Source: Bordetella genomosp. 11 (GTDB lineage: Bacteria > Pseudomonadota > Gammaproteobacteria > Burkholderiales > Burkholderiaceae_B). From it: a stretch of 64,000 nucleotides of DNA. Where the stretch lies: assembly GCF_002261215.1 (NCBI RefSeq), contig NZ_NEVS01000001.1, positions 124,001 to 188,000 of the forward strand. Reading direction: 5' to 3'. The notes under the pieces were generated by a model. It had not been told where the DNA came from. It saw nothing but the letters and a program-made list of their open reading frames with translations, and did no database searches. A program made the translations under genes and the position numbers. Positions 43,587-54,835 of the stretch are shown piece after piece; the stretch's first letter is position 1; each line of letters starts with the position of its first letter.

Positions 43587-44261
43587 TCAGGGGCGCCAAT
43601 CGACAAAATTCCTGTACAGGCGCAGGCCGTGTTCGGCGCTCTTTTCCGGGTGGAACTGCACCGCGAAAATGTTAGCTGCCGCCACCGCGCAGGTAAAGGA
43701 ACCGCCGTAATCGGTTTCCCCAACGGTCAGGGCGGGGTCGGCCGGTACGGCGTAGTAACTATGAACGAAATAGAAATGCGTGCCGTCCGGAATGCCTTCC
43801 CAGATTGGATGAGAGCGTGTTTGGCGTACTTTGTTCCAGCCCATGTGCGGAACTTTCAGGCGTTCGTCGGCGGCCGCGGTCGTGGCGGGGTCTTCGTAGG
43901 CGCCGATCGGCGGGGCGTACTGGGCGCCGCTGAAGCGATGGACCACGCCGGGAAAGATGCCCAGGCAGATGGTCGGGCCTTCTTCGCTGGTGTCGAACAG
44001 CATCTGTTCGCCCACGCATACGCCCAGCAGGGGCTTGGTGCGCGCGGCGCGCACCACCGCTTCGCGCAGGCCGGATTCGTTCAGCGTGCGCATGCAGTCC
44101 GCCATCGCGCCCTGGCCGGGAAAGACCACGCGGTCCGCCGCGTCGATGTCGGCCACGGTGTTGGAAATACGGATGTCGGCGTCCGGGGCGGCGGCGGCCA
44201 ACGCGCGCGCCACGGAGTGGAAGTTGCCCATGCCGTAGTCGACGATAGCGATGGAAGTCAC
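43587..44261 (-). CDS. hisH: Imidazole glycerol phosphate synthase, glutaminase subunit
   Basis: Encodes 224 aa with a GTG start (AGGCAG about 9 bases upstream); the product begins [17 protein letters not shown]. The class-I amidotransferase triad is present: Cys82 (GVCVGEQ), and His and Glu in [10 protein letters not shown]. It feeds ammonia to HisF. It is separated from hisA by 90 bases. Confidence 0.95.
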   Translation of the reverse strand: MTSIAIVDYGMGNFHSVARALAAAAPDADIRISNTVADIDAADRVVFPGQGAMADCMRTLNESGLREAVVRAARTKPLLGVCVGEQMLFDTSEEGPTICLGIFPGVVHRFSGAQYAPPIGAYEDPATTAAADERLKVPHMGWNKVRQTRSHPIWEGIPDGTHFYFVHSYYAVPADPALTVGETDYGGSFTCAVAAANIFAVQFHPEKSAEHGLRLYRNFVDWRP

Positions 44262-44295
44262 GAGATGTCTGCCTGCGTATTCGTAGGATCGCCGA

Positions 44296-44883
44296 TTACA
44301 GCACGCCTTTGGTGGAAGGAACGACGCCCTGGCTGCGCGGATCGCGCTCCATCGCCATGCGCAGCGCGCGGCCACAGGCCTTGAAGATGGTCTCGCACTG
44401 GTGATGGGCGTTGCGGCCGCGCAGGTTGTCGATATGCATGGTGACCAGGGCGTGATTGACCAGGCCCTGGAAGAATTCGCGCGTCAGGTCGACGTCGAAT
44501 TCGCCGATGCGGGCGCGCGTGAACGGCACATTGAATTCCAGGCCGGGCCGGCCGGAGAAATCGACCACCACCCGCGACAGCGCTTCGTCCAGCGGGACGT
44601 AGGCGTGGCCGTAGCGCAGGATGCCCTTTTTGTCGCCGATGGCCGCGGCGATGGCCTGCCCCAGCGTGATGCCGACATCTTCCACCGTGTGGTGCGCGTC
44701 GATGTGCAGATCCCCTTCGGCCTTGATGTCCAGGTCGATCAGCCCGTGGCGCGCGATCTGGTCCAGCATGTGGTCCAGGAAGGGCACGCCGGTATCGATG
44801 GACTGGCGGCCCGTGCCGTCCAGGTTGACCGCCACGCGGATGCGGGTTTCGTTGGTGTTGCGGGTGATGTCTGCGGTGCGCAT
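44296..44883 (-). CDS. hisB: Imidazoleglycerol-phosphate dehydratase
   Basis: Encodes 195 aa, the monofunctional form without the histidinol-phosphatase domain found in E. coli HisB. Metal-binding motifs are [24 protein letters not shown] and [10 protein letters not shown] separate histidinol-phosphate phosphatase is therefore needed and is not in this window. Confidence 0.96.
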   Translation of the reverse strand: MRTADITRNTNETRIRVAVNLDGTGRQSIDTGVPFLDHMLDQIARHGLIDLDIKAEGDLHIDAHHTVEDVGITLGQAIAAAIGDKKGILRYGHAYVPLDEALSRVVVDFSGRPGLEFNVPFTRARIGEFDVDLTREFFQGLVNHALVTMHIDNLRGRNAHHQCETIFKACGRALRMAMERDPRSQGVVPSTKGVL

Positions 44884-44964
44884 GGTGGTCTGTCTGTTGC
44901 GTCGGTGGCTTGGGGTAAGGCGTTAGGGTCCGGCGCGGTTGGTGTAAGCAAAAAAAGGCGGGCG

Positions 44965-46095
44965 TCAGCCCAGGATGTCGCGCAAGGCCGCGATCAGGGC
45001 GGCGTGTTCGTCGGGCGTGCCCAGCGAGATGCGCAGGCAGTCGCGCAGCGCGGGATCGCCAGGGAAGGCGCGAACCCGTATTTTGCGCGTTTTCAGGGCT
45101 TGATGCACGGCGTTGCCGCCCATCTTGCCGGAAAAGCGCGCAAGAAGGAAGTTGGCGGAGGACGGATGGACGGTCACGCCGGGCAGTGCGGCAAGTTCGC
45201 GGGCCAGGCCATCGCGCGAAGCGCGCAGGCGGGCGGCCTGCTCATCCAGCACGGCCTTGTGGCGCAGCACGGCCAGCATGACGGCTTCCGTCAGTACGTC
45301 GACATTGTAGGGTGGGCGCAGCTTGTCGATTTCGGCGATCCAGGGGGCGGGGCCGGCCAGGTAGCCGAAGCGCAGGCCCGCCAGCCCGATCTTGGAGACG
45401 GTGCGCAGCACCACCGCATTGGCCAACCCGGCGGCGCGCGGCATCCAGGTGCCGTCGGCGAAGGGTTGGTAGGCTTCGTCGATCACCACCAGCCCGGGGG
45501 CCGCGGCGAGGATGGCCTCGATGGCGTCGTCCGCCCAGCGTCCCCCCGTGGGATTGTTCGGAACGGCCAGGAAGACCACCTTGGGCCGGTGCGCACGGAT
45601 GGCCGCCAGCATGGCCGGCAGGTCGAGTTCGAACGCCGCCGTCAGCGGCACGCCCACGAAGCGGGCATGGTGAAAGCGCGCCGACATGTCGAACATCACG
45701 AAGGACGGCACGGGTGACAGGACGGTATCGCCCGGGCTGCAGCAGGCCTGCACGACCAGGCTGATCAGTTCGTCGGAGCCGTTGCCGAACAGCAGCGCGG
45801 CGTCGTCCGGCACGCCGAACGCGGCGCGCACGGCGCTCTCCAGGGCGTCGTGCCGTCCCGCCGGATAGCGGTTCAGCGGCGTGGCCCGTGCCGCGGCGGC
45901 GATGGCGTCGCGCACGACGTCTGGCAGCCCGTAGGGATTCTCCATCGCATCCAGCTTGATGCCGTCGTCCTCGTGCCCGACGGCATAGGCCGAGAGGGCC
46001 AGAATATCGGGCCGGATGGTCGTGGCCGCCCGTTCGGCCGCCGTGAGCGCCCGCCCGTCCGCGGCCGGGCGGCGGCCGGGCTCGGCGGCATTCAT
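44965..46095 (-). CDS. hisC: Histidinol-phosphate aminotransferase
   Basis: Encodes 376 aa, a fold-type I PLP enzyme. Motifs include [34 protein letters not shown] and the PLP-lysine segment [14 protein letters not shown]. The start is set by an ATGA overlap with the hisD stop (46092-46095). A second paralogue elsewhere is common in this family but cannot be judged here. Confidence 0.95.
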   Translation of the reverse strand: MNAAEPGRRPAADGRALTAAERAATTIRPDILALSAYAVGHEDDGIKLDAMENPYGLPDVVRDAIAAAARATPLNRYPAGRHDALESAVRAAFGVPDDAALLFGNGSDELISLVVQACCSPGDTVLSPVPSFVMFDMSARFHHARFVGVPLTAAFELDLPAMLAAIRAHRPKVVFLAVPNNPTGGRWADDAIEAILAAAPGLVVIDEAYQPFADGTWMPRAAGLANAVVLRTVSKIGLAGLRFGYLAGPAPWIAEIDKLRPPYNVDVLTEAVMLAVLRHKAVLDEQAARLRASRDGLARELAALPGVTVHPSSANFLLARFSGKMGGNAVHQALKTRKIRVRAFPGDPALRDCLRISLGTPDEHAALIAALRDILG

Positions 46096-47396
46096 GCCTT
46101 GTCGAGCCGGTATTGGGCGCTGGCGGCGTGCGCCTGGAGCCCTTCGCCCAGGGCCAGGTCGGCCGCGATGCGACCCAGCGTCTGCGCGCCCTGCCGCGAA
46201 ACCTGGATCAGGCTGGAGCGCTTCTGGAAATCGTAGACGCCCAGGGGCGACGAAAAGCGCGCCGTGCGCGAGGTCGGCAGCACGTGGTTGGGCCCGGCGC
46301 AGTAATCGCCGAGCGATTCGGATGCATAGCGGCCCATGAAAATCGCGCCGGCGTGGCGGATGCGTTCGACCCATTTTTCGGGGTCGTCCGTGGAAATTTC
46401 CAGGTGCTCGGGCGCGATGTCGTTGGCGATGTCGCAGGCTTCCTCCAGGCTGCGCACCTGGATCAGGGCCCCCCGCTTGCCCAGGCTTTCGCGCAGGATG
46501 TCGGCGCGGGGCATGCCGGGAAGCTGGCGGTCGATGGAGGCGGCGACCTCGTCCAGATAGGCGGCGTCCGGGCACAGCAGGATGGCTTGCGCCAGTTCGT
46601 CGTGCTCGGCTTGGGAGAACAGGTCCATGGCGATCCAGTCCGCCGGCGTCCGTCCGTCGCAGATGACCAGGATTTCGCTGGGGCCGGCGATCATGTCGAT
46701 GCCCACGGTGCCGAACACGCGGCGCTTGGCGGCCGCGACATAGGCGTTGCCGGGGCCGACGATTTTGTCCACGGCGGGAATGGTGGCCGTGCCGTAGGCC
46801 AGCGCCCCGATCGCCTGGGCGCCGCCGATGGCGAAGGCGCGGTCCACGCCGGCGATGGCGGCCGCGGCCAGCACCATCGGGTTGCGCAGGCCGTCCGGCG
46901 TGGGCGTGACCATGATGAGTTCCGCCACCCCGGCCACCTTCGCGGGTATGGCGTTCATCAGCACCGACGACGGATAGGCTGCCTTGCCGCCGGGCACGTA
47001 CAGCCCGACACGGTCCAGGGGAGTGACCTTCTGGCCCAGCATCGTGCCGTCGGCCTCGGTGTAGGTCCAGGTCTGGGCGCGCTGTCTTTCGTGATAGGAC
47101 CGCACGCGCTGCGCGGCGGCCTCCAGGCCCTGGCGCTGGGCGGCCGGCAGCGATTGCAGGGCCGCTTGCCAGCTGTCGCGCGGGATCTCCAGCGCCTGCG
47201 CGCTGGCGACCTCCACGCGATCGAAACGCCGGGTGTATTCGAGCAGCGCATCGTCGCCCCGATGCCGCACGGCCGCCAGGATATCGGCCGCGGCGCGGTC
47301 GATGGATTCATCCTGGGAGGCCTCGAAGGCCAGCAGGGAAGACAGGGCGGACGCGAAACCGGGATCGCGGGAATCGAGGCGGTTGATGGTGGTCAT
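46092..47396 (-). CDS. hisD: Histidinol dehydrogenase
   Basis: Encodes 434 aa. The signature [24 protein letters not shown], the zinc-ligand region (SQAEHDE), and AGPNHVLPT...[15 protein letters not shown] are all present. It oxidises histidinol to histidine in two NAD+-dependent steps. GAAGGGGG precedes the ATG. It is 89 bases after hisG. Confidence 0.97.
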   Translation of the reverse strand: MTTINRLDSRDPGFASALSSLLAFEASQDESIDRAAADILAAVRHRGDDALLEYTRRFDRVEVASAQALEIPRDSWQAALQSLPAAQRQGLEAAAQRVRSYHERQRAQTWTYTEADGTMLGQKVTPLDRVGLYVPGGKAAYPSSVLMNAIPAKVAGVAELIMVTPTPDGLRNPMVLAAAAIAGVDRAFAIGGAQAIGALAYGTATIPAVDKIVGPGNAYVAAAKRRVFGTVGIDMIAGPSEILVICDGRTPADWIAMDLFSQAEHDELAQAILLCPDAAYLDEVAASIDRQLPGMPRADILRESLGKRGALIQVRSLEEACDIANDIAPEHLEISTDDPEKWVERIRHAGAIFMGRYASESLGDYCAGPNHVLPTSRTARFSSPLGVYDFQKRSSLIQVSRQGAQTLGRIAADLALGEGLQAHAASAQYRLDKA

Positions 47397-47485
47397 GGAA
47401 TACCCCCTTCGGGGCGTATAAGGCCGCGGACCGGGCGGAGGGCGGCGAAACGGGACAGGGCGCGGATGCGCGGATCAAGCGTCTA

Positions 47486-48181
47486 TCATGCCACACGCGC
47501 GGCGCTGGCCCGTTCGAAGGCGTCCAGCAGGGGCTGCAGGCGCGCGCCGCGGGTCTTCAACGCCGCCTGGTTGACGACCAGCCGCGAGGAAATCGGCATG
47601 ATGTCTTCCACGGCCACGAGGTTATTGGCGCGCAGCGTGCCGCCGGAAGAGACCAGGTCGACGATGGCGTCGGCCAGGCCGACCAGGGGCGCGAGCTCCA
47701 TCGAACCGTACAGCTTGATCAGGTCCACGTAGACGCCCTTGGCGGCGAAGTGCTCGCGCGCGGCCTGGACGTATTTGGTGGCGACGCGCAGGCGCGCGCC
47801 CTGGCGCACGGCGCTCTGGTAGTCGAAGCCCGCCGGGACGGCGACGCACAGCCGGCACTTGGCGATGTTCAGGTCGATCGGCTGGTACAGGCCGCCCGGG
47901 TGCGCGGCGGCGTGTTCGATCAGCACGTCCTTGCCGGCGATGCCCAGGTCGGCCGCGCCGTATTGGACGTAGGTGGGTACGTCCGAGGCGCGCACGATGA
48001 TCAGGCGCAGGCCGGGATCGCTGGTCGGGATGATCAGCTTGCGCGAGTGTTCGGGGTTCTCCGCGACTTCGACGCCGGCTTCGGCCAGCAGGGGCATGGT
48101 CTCTTCGAAGATGCGCCCCTTGGACAGCGCCAGCGTGAGCGGCGCGGGATCTGCGGTGGCGCGGGTATCGGGCTGGTTCAT
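47486..48181 (-). CDS. hisG: ATP phosphoribosyltransferase, short form
   Basis: Encodes 231 aa. It contains [18 protein letters not shown], the [21 protein letters not shown] segment, and the PRPP loop region ending [15 protein letters not shown]. It lacks the C-terminal ACT-like regulatory domain of long HisG, so it should need HisZ to form the hetero-octamer and sense histidine. No hisZ is in the window. First enzyme of the pathway, 24 bases after murA. Confidence 0.96.
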   Translation of the reverse strand: MNQPDTRATADPAPLTLALSKGRIFEETMPLLAEAGVEVAENPEHSRKLIIPTSDPGLRLIIVRASDVPTYVQYGAADLGIAGKDVLIEHAAAHPGGLYQPIDLNIAKCRLCVAVPAGFDYQSAVRQGARLRVATKYVQAAREHFAAKGVYVDLIKLYGSMELAPLVGLADAIVDLVSSGGTLRANNLVAVEDIMPISSRLVVNQAALKTRGARLQPLLDAFERASAARVA

Positions 48182-48205
48182 ATCAGTCGTCCATTGCTCT
48201 GTGCG

Positions 48206-49467
<1,262 letters not shown>

Positions 49468-49468
<1 letters not shown>

Positions 49469-49710
49469 CAGCGGCCCGCCTTGTATTCGGCGGGCGTCAG
49501 GGTGCGCATGGACAGCGCATGGATCTCGGCCTTCATGCGGTCGCCGAGCGCGGCATAGACCAGCTGGTGGCGGGCGATCGGACGCTTGCCTTCGAAGGCG
49601 CTGCTGACGATGACCGCATCGAAATGCGATCCGTCGCCCTGTACGTCGATATGTTCACAGTCCAGTCCGCCGGCAATGTACTGGCGGACTTGTTCGGGCG
49701 TCGGCAACAT
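49468..49710 (-). CDS. ibaG: BolA-family protein IbaG/YrbA
   Basis: Encodes 80 aa. The BolA fold motifs [37 protein letters not shown] are clear, with HxxVYxxL as RHQLVYAAL. The length and its place directly before murA match IbaG. It is implicated in Fe-S handling with monothiol glutaredoxins. ATG 49710 gives [12 protein letters not shown]; the frame continues upstream through the repeats but is not coding. Confidence 0.93.
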
Positions 49711-49845
49711 GTTTTCAGTAATCCCTTGTGCTTTGCGCCACCTGCGACGCAAAAAACGAATAAAGCGCGATAGACGGTCCCGCGAGTCCGGCTCCACCGC
49801 CCCGCCCGCGCCGCCCCCCGCAAACCAAAGCGGACTCCCCTTCGG

Positions 49846-50046
49846 AGGTGAAACTACCCACCACACCGCCACGCAAGAAACAGGTGCAGCCGACCGGGGA
49901 CGCCGAGGATCCGGCTTCGCCGGTCCTCCAGCGTCGCCCCCCGGAGGGGGGAAGCGCGCAGCGCTTCGGGGGGCGAGCTTTCCTTCCGGTCCTCTGGCGT
50001 CGCCCCCTTGAGGGGGAAGCGCGCAGCGCTTCGGGGGTGGGCCTCA
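49846..50046. repeat. GC-rich stem-loop repeats downstream of the ABC-2 permease (two units)
   Basis: The same family as at 41636-41955, filling most of the gap (49711-50050) between ibaG and the permease gene. Units lie at about 49896-49987 and 49988-50046, each with the CCGGTCCTC, CCCCC...GGGGG and AAGCGC-GCA-GCGCTT elements. The module CCCACCACACCGCCACGCAA is shared with the first locus, so the two loci are copies of one element. The right end again abuts the stop codon of the upstream gene on the minus strand. Confidence 0.88.
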
Positions 50047-50050
50047 TCCC

Positions 50051-50851
50051 TTAATTCCTAAGCTTGTAGCCGCTGGCCAGCAGGCGCGCGGCGTATGTGC
50101 CCAGCGCCAGGAAGACACAGGTGACCACGGCCAGGCTGCGCCAGGGCGACACATCGGACACCGAAAAGAAGCCGTAGCGGAAGCCGTCGATGGTATAGAA
50201 GATGGGATTCCAGTGCGATACGCCCTGCCAGAAGGGTGGCAGGGTATGGATGGAATAAAACACGCCGGACAGGAAGGTCGCCGGCATGATCAGGAAATTC
50301 TGGAACGCCGCGAGCTGGTCGAATTTCTCGGAGAACAGTCCGGCAATGATGCCCAGGCTGCCCATGATGCCGCACGCCAGGACGGCGAACGCCAGCACCC
50401 ACAGGGGATGCACCGGCGTCAGCGGGATGAAGAACAGCGCCACGATCCACACGCACAGGCCCACCGCCAGCCCGCGCGCGATGGCCGCGATCACGTAGGC
50501 GAAGTAGATGTCCCGATGCGACAGCGGCGGCAGCAGGATGAACACCAGGTTGCCCGTGATGCGGCTCTGGATCAGCGAGGACGATGGGTTGGCGAAGGCG
50601 TTCTGCAGCATGCTCATCATCATCAGGCCAGGGATCAGGAATGATGTGTAAGGCACGGTGCCGTAGACGTGGACGCGATCCTGCAGAACCTGCGCGAACA
50701 CCAGCAGATAGAGCAAGGCCGTGATGACGGGGGCCGCGATGGTCTGGAAGCTGACCTTCCAGAAGCGCATGAGCTCCTTGCGCAGCAGCGTGGGAAAACC
50801 GGAGCCCGGCGCGACCTGGGCATCCAGCATGGGGCGCGTGGCGGAGCTCAC
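50051..50851 (-). CDS. ABC-2 type transporter permease (YadH-like)
   Basis: Encodes 266 aa with six membrane segments. The conserved ABC-2 region includes PGLMMMSMLQNAFANPSSSLIQSRITGNL and FLIMPATFLSGVFYSIHTLPPFWQ. The GTG at 50851 overlaps the ATPase stop in a GTGA junction; ATG 50830 is an alternative. It works with the upstream ATPase to export an unknown substrate. The pair is often found in this position in the Mla-ibaG-murA neighbourhood of betaproteobacteria. Confidence 0.9.
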   Translation of the reverse strand: MSSATRPMLDAQVAPGSGFPTLLRKELMRFWKVSFQTIAAPVITALLYLLVFAQVLQDRVHVYGTVPYTSFLIPGLMMMSMLQNAFANPSSSLIQSRITGNLVFILLPPLSHRDIYFAYVIAAIARGLAVGLCVWIVALFFIPLTPVHPLWVLAFAVLACGIMGSLGIIAGLFSEKFDQLAAFQNFLIMPATFLSGVFYSIHTLPPFWQGVSHWNPIFYTIDGFRYGFFSVSDVSPWRSLAVVTCVFLALGTYAARLLASGYKLRN

Positions 50852-51645
50852 GAGACCACCTCCGTCAATTGCGTGTCGTCTTCGTGATGCATGATGCGCA
50901 CGAACGCGTCTTCCAGGTCCACGCCCCCCACGCGCGCCAGCAGCGCCGGCGTGGTGTCCAGCGCGACGATGCGGCCGGCCTTGAGCATGGCGATGCGGCC
51001 GCACAGCGCTTCGGCCTCTTCGAGGTAGTGCGTGGTCAGCATGATGGTGTGGCCGGCCTTGTTCAGCCGCGAGATGAATTCCCACAGGGTACGGCGCAGG
51101 TCCACGTCCACGCCGGCGGTGGGCTCGTCCAGCACGATGACGGGCGGCCGGTGCACCAGCGCCTGCGCCACCAGCACGCGGCGCTTCATGCCGCCGGACA
51201 GCGCGCGCATGTTGGCGTCGGCCTTGTCGGATAGGCCGAGGTTGAACAGGATCTCGTCGATCCAGTCGTCGTTCTTGCGCAGCCCGAAATAGCCGGACTG
51301 GATGCGCAGCGTCTCGCGCACCGTAAAAAAGGGGTCGTAGACGAGTTCCTGCGGCACCACACCCAGCGCGCGGCGCGCCTGGCGGAAGTCGGCCTGCACG
51401 TCGTGGCCGCACACGCTGGCGCGGCCCGAGGTGGGAATGGCCAGCCCGGCCAATATGGAAATCAGGGTGGTCTTGCCTGCCCCGTTGGGGCCCAGCAGGC
51501 CGAAGAATTCGCCAGGCTGGATGTCCAGGCTGACGTCGCGGAGCGCCTGGAACCCCGGCGTGGAGGGGCGGCCCAGCCACTTCTTCCAGGCGGGCTGGCG
51601 AGCGGCGTAGGTTTTGGAGACGTTCTCGAGACGGACGGCGGACAT
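50848..51645 (-). CDS. ABC-2 type transporter ATP-binding protein (YadG-like)
   Basis: About 265 aa. It contains Walker A GPNGAGKTT, signature LSGGMKRR, Walker B VIVLDEPTAGVD, and the switch histidine in TTHYLEE. It begins MSAVRLENVSKTYAA. It powers the ABC-2 permease encoded next. It lies 118 bases downstream of mlaC. Confidence 0.92.
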   Translation of the reverse strand: MSAVRLENVSKTYAARQPAWKKWLGRPSTPGFQALRDVSLDIQPGEFFGLLGPNGAGKTTLISILAGLAIPTSGRASVCGHDVQADFRQARRALGVVPQELVYDPFFTVRETLRIQSGYFGLRKNDDWIDEILFNLGLSDKADANMRALSGGMKRRVLVAQALVHRPPVIVLDEPTAGVDVDLRRTLWEFISRLNKAGHTIMLTTHYLEEAEALCGRIAMLKAGRIVALDTTPALLARVGGVDLEDAFVRIMHHEDDTQLTEVVS

Positions 51646-51763
51646 GATGCGGGGAAAAGCCCGGAAAAGAGCCAATCCTCCATTATAAGACTCTGCCCGG
51701 GTTTTCCCGGGCATGGCCCCTGGCCGCGCAGGGTCGTCCCGGCGCGGCCGCGCCGCAGGCTTG

Positions 51764-52390
51764 CTACTGGGCGTTGCGCTGGTTCAGCGCCTTGATCAGG
51801 CCGTCGATGCCGTTCTGGTTGATTTCCTGGGCGAACTGGTTGCGGTAATTCTGGATCAGCCAGATGCCTTCGACGTTGAGGTCATAGATCTTCCAGCCCG
51901 CGGAGCTTTGCTCCAGCCGGTAATCCACGCCGACCGATTGTCCGTTCGATTGGTTGATCGTGCTGCGCACGACCGCGTCGGTGCCGTCGACGGTGGAGCC
52001 GGTTACCTTGATGTTGGTCCCGTTATCCACCCGCGTCAGCGCGCCGCTGTAGGTGCGCACCAGCGTGCCCTTGAAGGCCTCCGCCAGGGCTTCGCGCTGC
52101 TGCGGCGTGGCCTGGCGCCAGTAGCGGCCGGCCGCGAGGCGCGTGGTCTTCTGGAAGTCGACATAGGGCAGGATGTACTGATTAACCACCTCGTTGACGC
52201 GGCGCAGGTCGCCGTTCCTGACGCCGCCGTCGGTCTTCAGGACCTGCAGCGTCTGGTTGGCGGCGTCCTGCACCACTTTTTCCGGCGAGGCCTGGGGGCT
52301 GGGCTGGGCCTGGGCCGACCAAGCCAGGGCGAGCCCGAGCAGGCCGCTCAGGCAAAGGCGTTGCAATAGCGTAAGGGGGTAGAACCGCAT
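51764..52390 (-). CDS. mlaC: Mla pathway periplasmic phospholipid-binding protein
   Basis: Encodes 208 aa. The signal peptide (LCLSGLLGLALAWSAQA) is followed by the MlaC fold with VVNQYILPYVDFQKTTRLAAGRYWR and GWKIYDLNVEGIWLIQNYRNQF. It shuttles phospholipid between the MlaA outer-membrane complex and MlaFED. AAGGAG lies 6 bases ahead of the ATG. It follows mlaA by 87 bases. Confidence 0.94.
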   Translation of the reverse strand: MRFYPLTLLQRLCLSGLLGLALAWSAQAQPSPQASPEKVVQDAANQTLQVLKTDGGVRNGDLRRVNEVVNQYILPYVDFQKTTRLAAGRYWRQATPQQREALAEAFKGTLVRTYSGALTRVDNGTNIKVTGSTVDGTDAVVRSTINQSNGQSVGVDYRLEQSSAGWKIYDLNVEGIWLIQNYRNQFAQEINQNGIDGLIKALNQRNAQ

Positions 52391-52477
52391 GCTTGCTCCT
52401 TCTGAATTCCGTGTAAGGATGGCCCGTCGGACAGGCACGTCGGTGCCTGTCCGGCGGAACGTCCGCTGCATTCTTTC

Positions 52478-53344
52478 TTACTGGCGCTTGGGTGCGGGCG
52501 TCGTGCTGCCCGCGCCCGCACCGCCTATGCCCGGGGCGGCGGGCGCCGGCGTGGCGCCGCTGTCCGTGCCGGCGGGTTTCGTGGCGCTGCCGTTGGCGGC
52601 ATCGTCGCTTTCGTCGTCATAGTTCGGCAGGTTGCTGGCGTCGCCCGCCTTGCGGCCCAGTACCATTGCCGCGCGCCGTTGCAGGTAGGCATCGCGCACG
52701 AAGCTGTACGGGTCCAGGGCCACGCGGTCCACGGTGTCCGTGGCGTCCAGCAGGCTGGCGCGGCGGTCGACCACCCACAGGCCATACAGGGAGTTGCGCA
52801 GGGGCACGTTGTCGATGGCGCCGACGCTGGTCCACTGGTTGCCGACAAAGTCACCCGCCAGGCCCGCGGTGTCCCGGATGGTGCTGGAGCCCCAGAAAGG
52901 CAGCACGACATACGGACCCTGGCCTACGCCCCACACACCCAGCGTGGTGCCGAAATCGTTCGGAATGCGGTTCGCGCCATTGGCGGTGGCCACGTCGAAG
53001 CAGCCGCCCACGCCCATGGTGGTATTGAACAGGAAGCGGCCGAAGGTATTGATGGCGTCCAGGCCGCGGCCTTGCAGCATGCTGTTGGCCGCGGCCCAGA
53101 TGTCCGCGACGTTGTTGAACATATTGTGTATGCAGCTTTGCACCGGCTGCGGGGTGATCTTGGTGTAGCCCACGGCGATGGGCTTGAGCACGGCTCGATC
53201 CACCTTGTCATTGAAGGTGTACACGCCCCGGTTGAACCCTTCCCATGGGTCGCGCGGGTCGGGGTTCTGTACGGTGGCGCAGCCGGCCAGGCCGGCGCCC
53301 GCCGCCGCCAGGGCGAAAATGCGAGTCAGTGTGTTCTTGTTCAT
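52478..53344 (-). CDS. mlaA: Mla pathway outer-membrane lipoprotein (VacJ)
   Basis: Encodes 288 aa. A lipoprotein signal with lipobox LAGC (Cys22) precedes the VacJ signature DPWEGFNRGVYTFNDKVDRAVLKPIA and GNNVADIW-like segments (FNNVADIWAAANSMLQGRG). The C-terminal roughly 60 residues are a Pro/Ala/Gly-rich tail beyond the family core. MlaA removes mislocalised phospholipid from the outer leaflet. In E. coli mlaA is unlinked; here it sits between mlaD and mlaC. Confidence 0.94.
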   Translation of the reverse strand: MNKNTLTRIFALAAAGAGLAGCATVQNPDPRDPWEGFNRGVYTFNDKVDRAVLKPIAVGYTKITPQPVQSCIHNMFNNVADIWAAANSMLQGRGLDAINTFGRFLFNTTMGVGGCFDVATANGANRIPNDFGTTLGVWGVGQGPYVVLPFWGSSTIRDTAGLAGDFVGNQWTSVGAIDNVPLRNSLYGLWVVDRRASLLDATDTVDRVALDPYSFVRDAYLQRRAAMVLGRKAGDASNLPNYDDESDDAANGSATKPAGTDSGATPAPAAPGIGGAGAGSTTPAPKRQ

Positions 53345-53456
53345 CTCGTCGTCTTTCTGGAGAAACAGCCTGTTGGCCGATCGCCCGCGTGTGGCGGCGC
53401 TTCCCCTCTTCCCCAGGGCGCCATCCGTGCGTGCGTCGGAGTATGAAAACTTCCGG

Positions 53457-53963
53457 TCAATGAGGTTGAGGTTGCGCCGCGGGGGCATTGGCGGCCGGAG
53501 CCGACCCCTGTTTTTCCGCCGTGCCGTAAAGGAATTGGCTGATCAGGTTTTCCAGAACGACCGCGCTTTGGGTATACCGGATTTTGTCGCCATTCGCAAA
53601 GTTCGCATCATCGCCGCCCGCGGTCAGGCCGATGTATTGCTCGCCCAGCAGCCCGGCCGTCAGGATGGCGGCCGAGGAGTCCTTCGGGAATTTGAAATCC
53701 GCGTCCATGCTGAGCGTGACCACGGCCTGGAAGCTTTTATCGTCGAAGCGGATGCGGCTGACGCGGCCGACGACCACGCCGGCGCTCTTGACCGCGGCGC
53801 GTTCCTTCAGGCCGCCGATGTTGTCGAACTGCGCGGTCAGGTCATACGTGGGAGCGAAGGAGAAGGCGCTCAGGTTGCCGGCGCGCAAGGCCAGGAATAC
53901 CAGGGCCGCGGCACCGAGCAACACGAACAAGCCTACCCAGAAATCGGTTTTTTGACGTGACAT
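53457..53963 (-). CDS. mlaD: Mla ABC transporter substrate-binding MCE protein
   Basis: Encodes 168 aa. An N-terminal anchor (DFWVGLFVLLGAAALVFLAL) is followed by a single MCE domain (YDLTAQFDNIGGLKERAAVKSAGVVVGRV) with GLLGEQYIGLTAGG. A short Ala/Pro/Gln tail ends the chain. It forms the hexameric ring on MlaE that receives phospholipid. Confidence 0.94.
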   Translation of the reverse strand: MSRQKTDFWVGLFVLLGAAALVFLALRAGNLSAFSFAPTYDLTAQFDNIGGLKERAAVKSAGVVVGRVSRIRFDDKSFQAVVTLSMDADFKFPKDSSAAILTAGLLGEQYIGLTAGGDDANFANGDKIRYTQSAVVLENLISQFLYGTAEKQGSAPAANAPAAQPQPH

Positions 53964-54034
53964 GAAGAATCCGTATCAGTGGTCCATTGCGTTTGCCCCA
54001 CCCGCGTCGCGGGGATAAGGCATGGCGCGATCAT

Positions 54035-54835
54035 CTAATTGCCAAACATCAGTGCGGTCAACAGGAAATCCAGGGCCAGCACCGCCAGCGATCCGACGAC
54101 CACGGTTCGGGTGGTGGCGCGGGCCACGCCTTCGGGCGTGGGACGGGCCTGCCAGCCCTCGTACAGGGCGACCAGCGTGACGGCGACGCCGAACACGATG
54201 CTTTTCAGCACCCCGTTGGCGACATCCTTCCACACATCCACCCCGCTTTGCATCTGGGACCAGAAGGCGCCCGTGTCCACCCCGATGAGCACCACGCCGA
54301 CCAGCCAGCCGCCCATGATGCCGACCATCGAGAACACCGCCGCCAGAATGGGCATGGCGATGATGCCGCCCCACAGCCGGGGCACCAGCACGCGGCGCAT
54401 CGGGTCCACCGCCATGACTTCCATTGCCGCCAGTTGTTCTCCCGCCTTCATCAGGCCGATTTCGGCCGTCAGCGACGTCCCCGCCCGGCCGGCGAACAGC
54501 AGTGCCGTGACGACCGGGCCGAGTTCGCGCACCAGCGACAGGGCGACCAGCAGGCCCAGGGATTCTTCCGACCCGTAGCGGCGCAGGGTGTAGTAGCCCT
54601 GCAAGCCCAGGACAAAACCGACGAACATACCCGACACCGCGATGATGATGAGGGAATAGTTGCCGATGAAATGCACTTGCTGCGACACCAGGCGCGGACG
54701 GCGCAGCGCGATGCCGCTCTTGGCCAGCAGCGCGCCGAAAAAGCGGGTGAAGTAGCCGATGCCGCCCACGGTATCGGTGACCCATCCGCCCAGGCGGCCG
54801 ATGGGTCCCGCCGGAGCGGAGCTGGATTCGCTCAT
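54035..54835 (-). CDS. mlaE: Mla ABC transporter permease
   Basis: Encodes 266 aa. MlaE family signatures include GNYSLIIIAVSGMFVGFVLGLQGYYTL, RELGPVVTALLFAGRAGTSLTAEIG and MKAGEQLAAMEVMAVDPMRRVLVPRLWGGI. Its ATG overlaps the mlaF stop by four bases. It forms the inner-membrane core of the phospholipid transporter. Confidence 0.95.
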   Translation of the reverse strand: MSESSSAPAGPIGRLGGWVTDTVGGIGYFTRFFGALLAKSGIALRRPRLVSQQVHFIGNYSLIIIAVSGMFVGFVLGLQGYYTLRRYGSEESLGLLVALSLVRELGPVVTALLFAGRAGTSLTAEIGLMKAGEQLAAMEVMAVDPMRRVLVPRLWGGIIAMPILAAVFSMVGIMGGWLVGVVLIGVDTGAFWSQMQSGVDVWKDVANGVLKSIVFGVAVTLVALYEGWQARPTPEGVARATTRTVVVGSLAVLALDFLLTALMFGN

